DNA from: Nitrospirota bacterium
GTDB taxonomy: Bacteria > Nitrospirota > Nitrospiria > Nitrospirales > UBA8639
Length of the DNA stretch: 33,047 bases
Assembly: GCA_011088105.1 (NCBI GenBank)
Contig: JAALKI010000026.1
Location: forward strand, 1 to 33,047
Direction of reading: 5' to 3'
Within the stretch, counting starts at the first letter, position 1; each line of letters starts with the position of its first letter. The notes beneath the pieces are model-generated. The model searched no databases. It saw only the letters and a list, made by a program, of their open reading frames with translations, and was not told where the DNA came from. Below are positions 32,602 to 33,047 of this stretch, piece by piece. Position numbers and translations under genes: made by a program.

Positions 32602-33047
32602 ATGAAGATCATATTGCTGGGACGCACAATCGTTGTGATTGGAGTACTTCTTATGACGCCTGTATGGTGTGGGGCTGAAGAAAAACTTTCCCTCGCTGAA
32701 CTCCAACAGCGAGCGGCACAAGGCCACGCCCCGGCGCAAACGGAAATGGGCATGCTGTACGACGATGGCCTGATGGTCCCCCAGGATTATAAGCAAGCGT
32801 ACCAGTGGTATAGGAAGGCGGCGGTACAGGGTCTCGCCGTGGCACAAATGAACCTGGGAGCGCTGTATGCCCGTGGCCTGGGGGTCCCCCAGGATTATAG
32901 GCAAGCGTATCGGTGGTATACGAAGGCAGCAGTACAAGGTCTCGCCGTGGCACAAATGAACCTGGGAGCGCTGTATGAACAAGGCCTGGGGGTCCCCCAG
33001 GATTATAAGCAAGCGTACCAGTGGTATAGGAAGGCGGCGGTACAGGG
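32602..33047 (+). CDS. Secreted Sel1-repeat (SLR) protein, truncated by the window end
   Basis: From ATG 32602-32604 the plus strand is open to the window end (148 residues). A signal peptide (MKIILLGRTIVVIGVLLMTP, then VWCGAEE) is followed by Sel1-like repeats of 36 residues: AQTEMGMLYDDGLMVPQDYK, QAYQWYRKAAVQGLAVAQMN, LGALYARGLGVPQDYRQAYR. These form alpha-solenoid scaffolds for protein binding, here in the periplasm or outside. AAGGAG (32585-32590) lies 11 bases upstream; a three-codon frame ATG-GGA-CAA-TAA (32591) fits between and overlaps the true start as TAATG. The repeats are nearly identical at the DNA level. The minus-strand open frames opposite are shadows. Confidence 0.9.
   Translation, partial: MKIILLGRTIVVIGVLLMTPVWCGAEEKLSLAELQQRAAQGHAPAQTEMGMLYDDGLMVPQDYKQAYQWYRKAAVQGLAVAQMNLGALYARGLGVPQDYRQAYRWYTKAAVQGLAVAQMNLGALYEQGLGVPQDYKQAYQWYRKAAVQ
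32763..33047 (+). repeat. Near-identical 108-bp tandem repeats inside the Sel1 gene
   Basis: The block CCAGGATTATA with its surroundings recurs at 32781, 32889 and 32997, exactly 108 bases apart. The parts GGTCTCGCCGTGGCACAAAT and GAACCTGGGAGCGCTGTATG are identical between copies. Such similarity points to recent duplication or gene conversion. Confidence 0.9.

Noticed and set aside
32563-33012. 149-residue minus-strand frame with internal repeats
   Set aside because: Its repeats are the antisense of the Sel1 repeats on the plus strand, which has a signal peptide and ribosome site.
32763-33047. CRISPR array
   Set aside because: The regular 108-base period is coding Sel1 repeats without variable spacers; no CRISPR-like array exists elsewhere in the window.

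Overview
The window looks like part of a bacterial chromosome of medium GC content, most likely from the Nitrospirota (Nitrospira-like). That placement is an inference from gene content (a four-gene 2-oxoacid:acceptor oxidoreductase operon, an FtsH/universal-stress-protein/P-type ATPase cluster, and a dispersed repeat of a type I associate with Nitrospira); no rRNA or other marker is present.

Positions 1-16039 hold metal/cation transport, stress and energy genes, mostly on the minus strand. There is a copper P-type ATPase broken by a small deletion, a Phd/RelE toxin-antitoxin pair with a clear promoter, a membrane protein, a frameshifted tandem universal stress protein, the operon porC-porA-porB-(GltD-like flavo-iron-sulfur protein), ftsH, an intact tandem universal stress protein, and a large P2-type cation ATPase interrupted by one in-frame TGA. 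A decayed C-terminus of another cation ATPase ends four bases before the ftsH start codon.

Positions 16040-17965 are a graveyard: a remnant of a galactose-1-phosphate uridylyltransferase-like gene, a small gene with an internal stop, and a decayed IS3-family transposase. Positions 17966-21445 form one minus-strand operon-like run (MarR regulator, VOC protein, methyltransferase, VOC protein, SnoaL-like protein, DoxX protein) behind a textbook promoter whose -10 lies inside an inverted repeat. This suggests a small-molecule-responsive detoxification or modification unit.

Positions 21446-32433 look like a mobilizable or conjugative element, or a piece of one: relaxase, VirD4/TraG coupling protein, a ribbon-helix-helix protein, a TraF-type peptidase, a VirB1-like protein without the usual catalytic Glu, and an AT-rich, palindrome-rich candidate oriT. 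Four toxin-antitoxin modules surround it; two have frameshifted toxins with intact antitoxins. No VirB4-type ATPase, core channel genes or integrase are in view. The window ends inside a secreted Sel1-repeat protein with nearly identical 108-bp DNA repeats.

The main theme is decay: at least nine genes or gene remnants carry frameshifts, stops or truncations, next to intact operons. Some single-base lesions could be assembly errors; the 10-bp deletion and multi-lesion remnants are unlikely to be.
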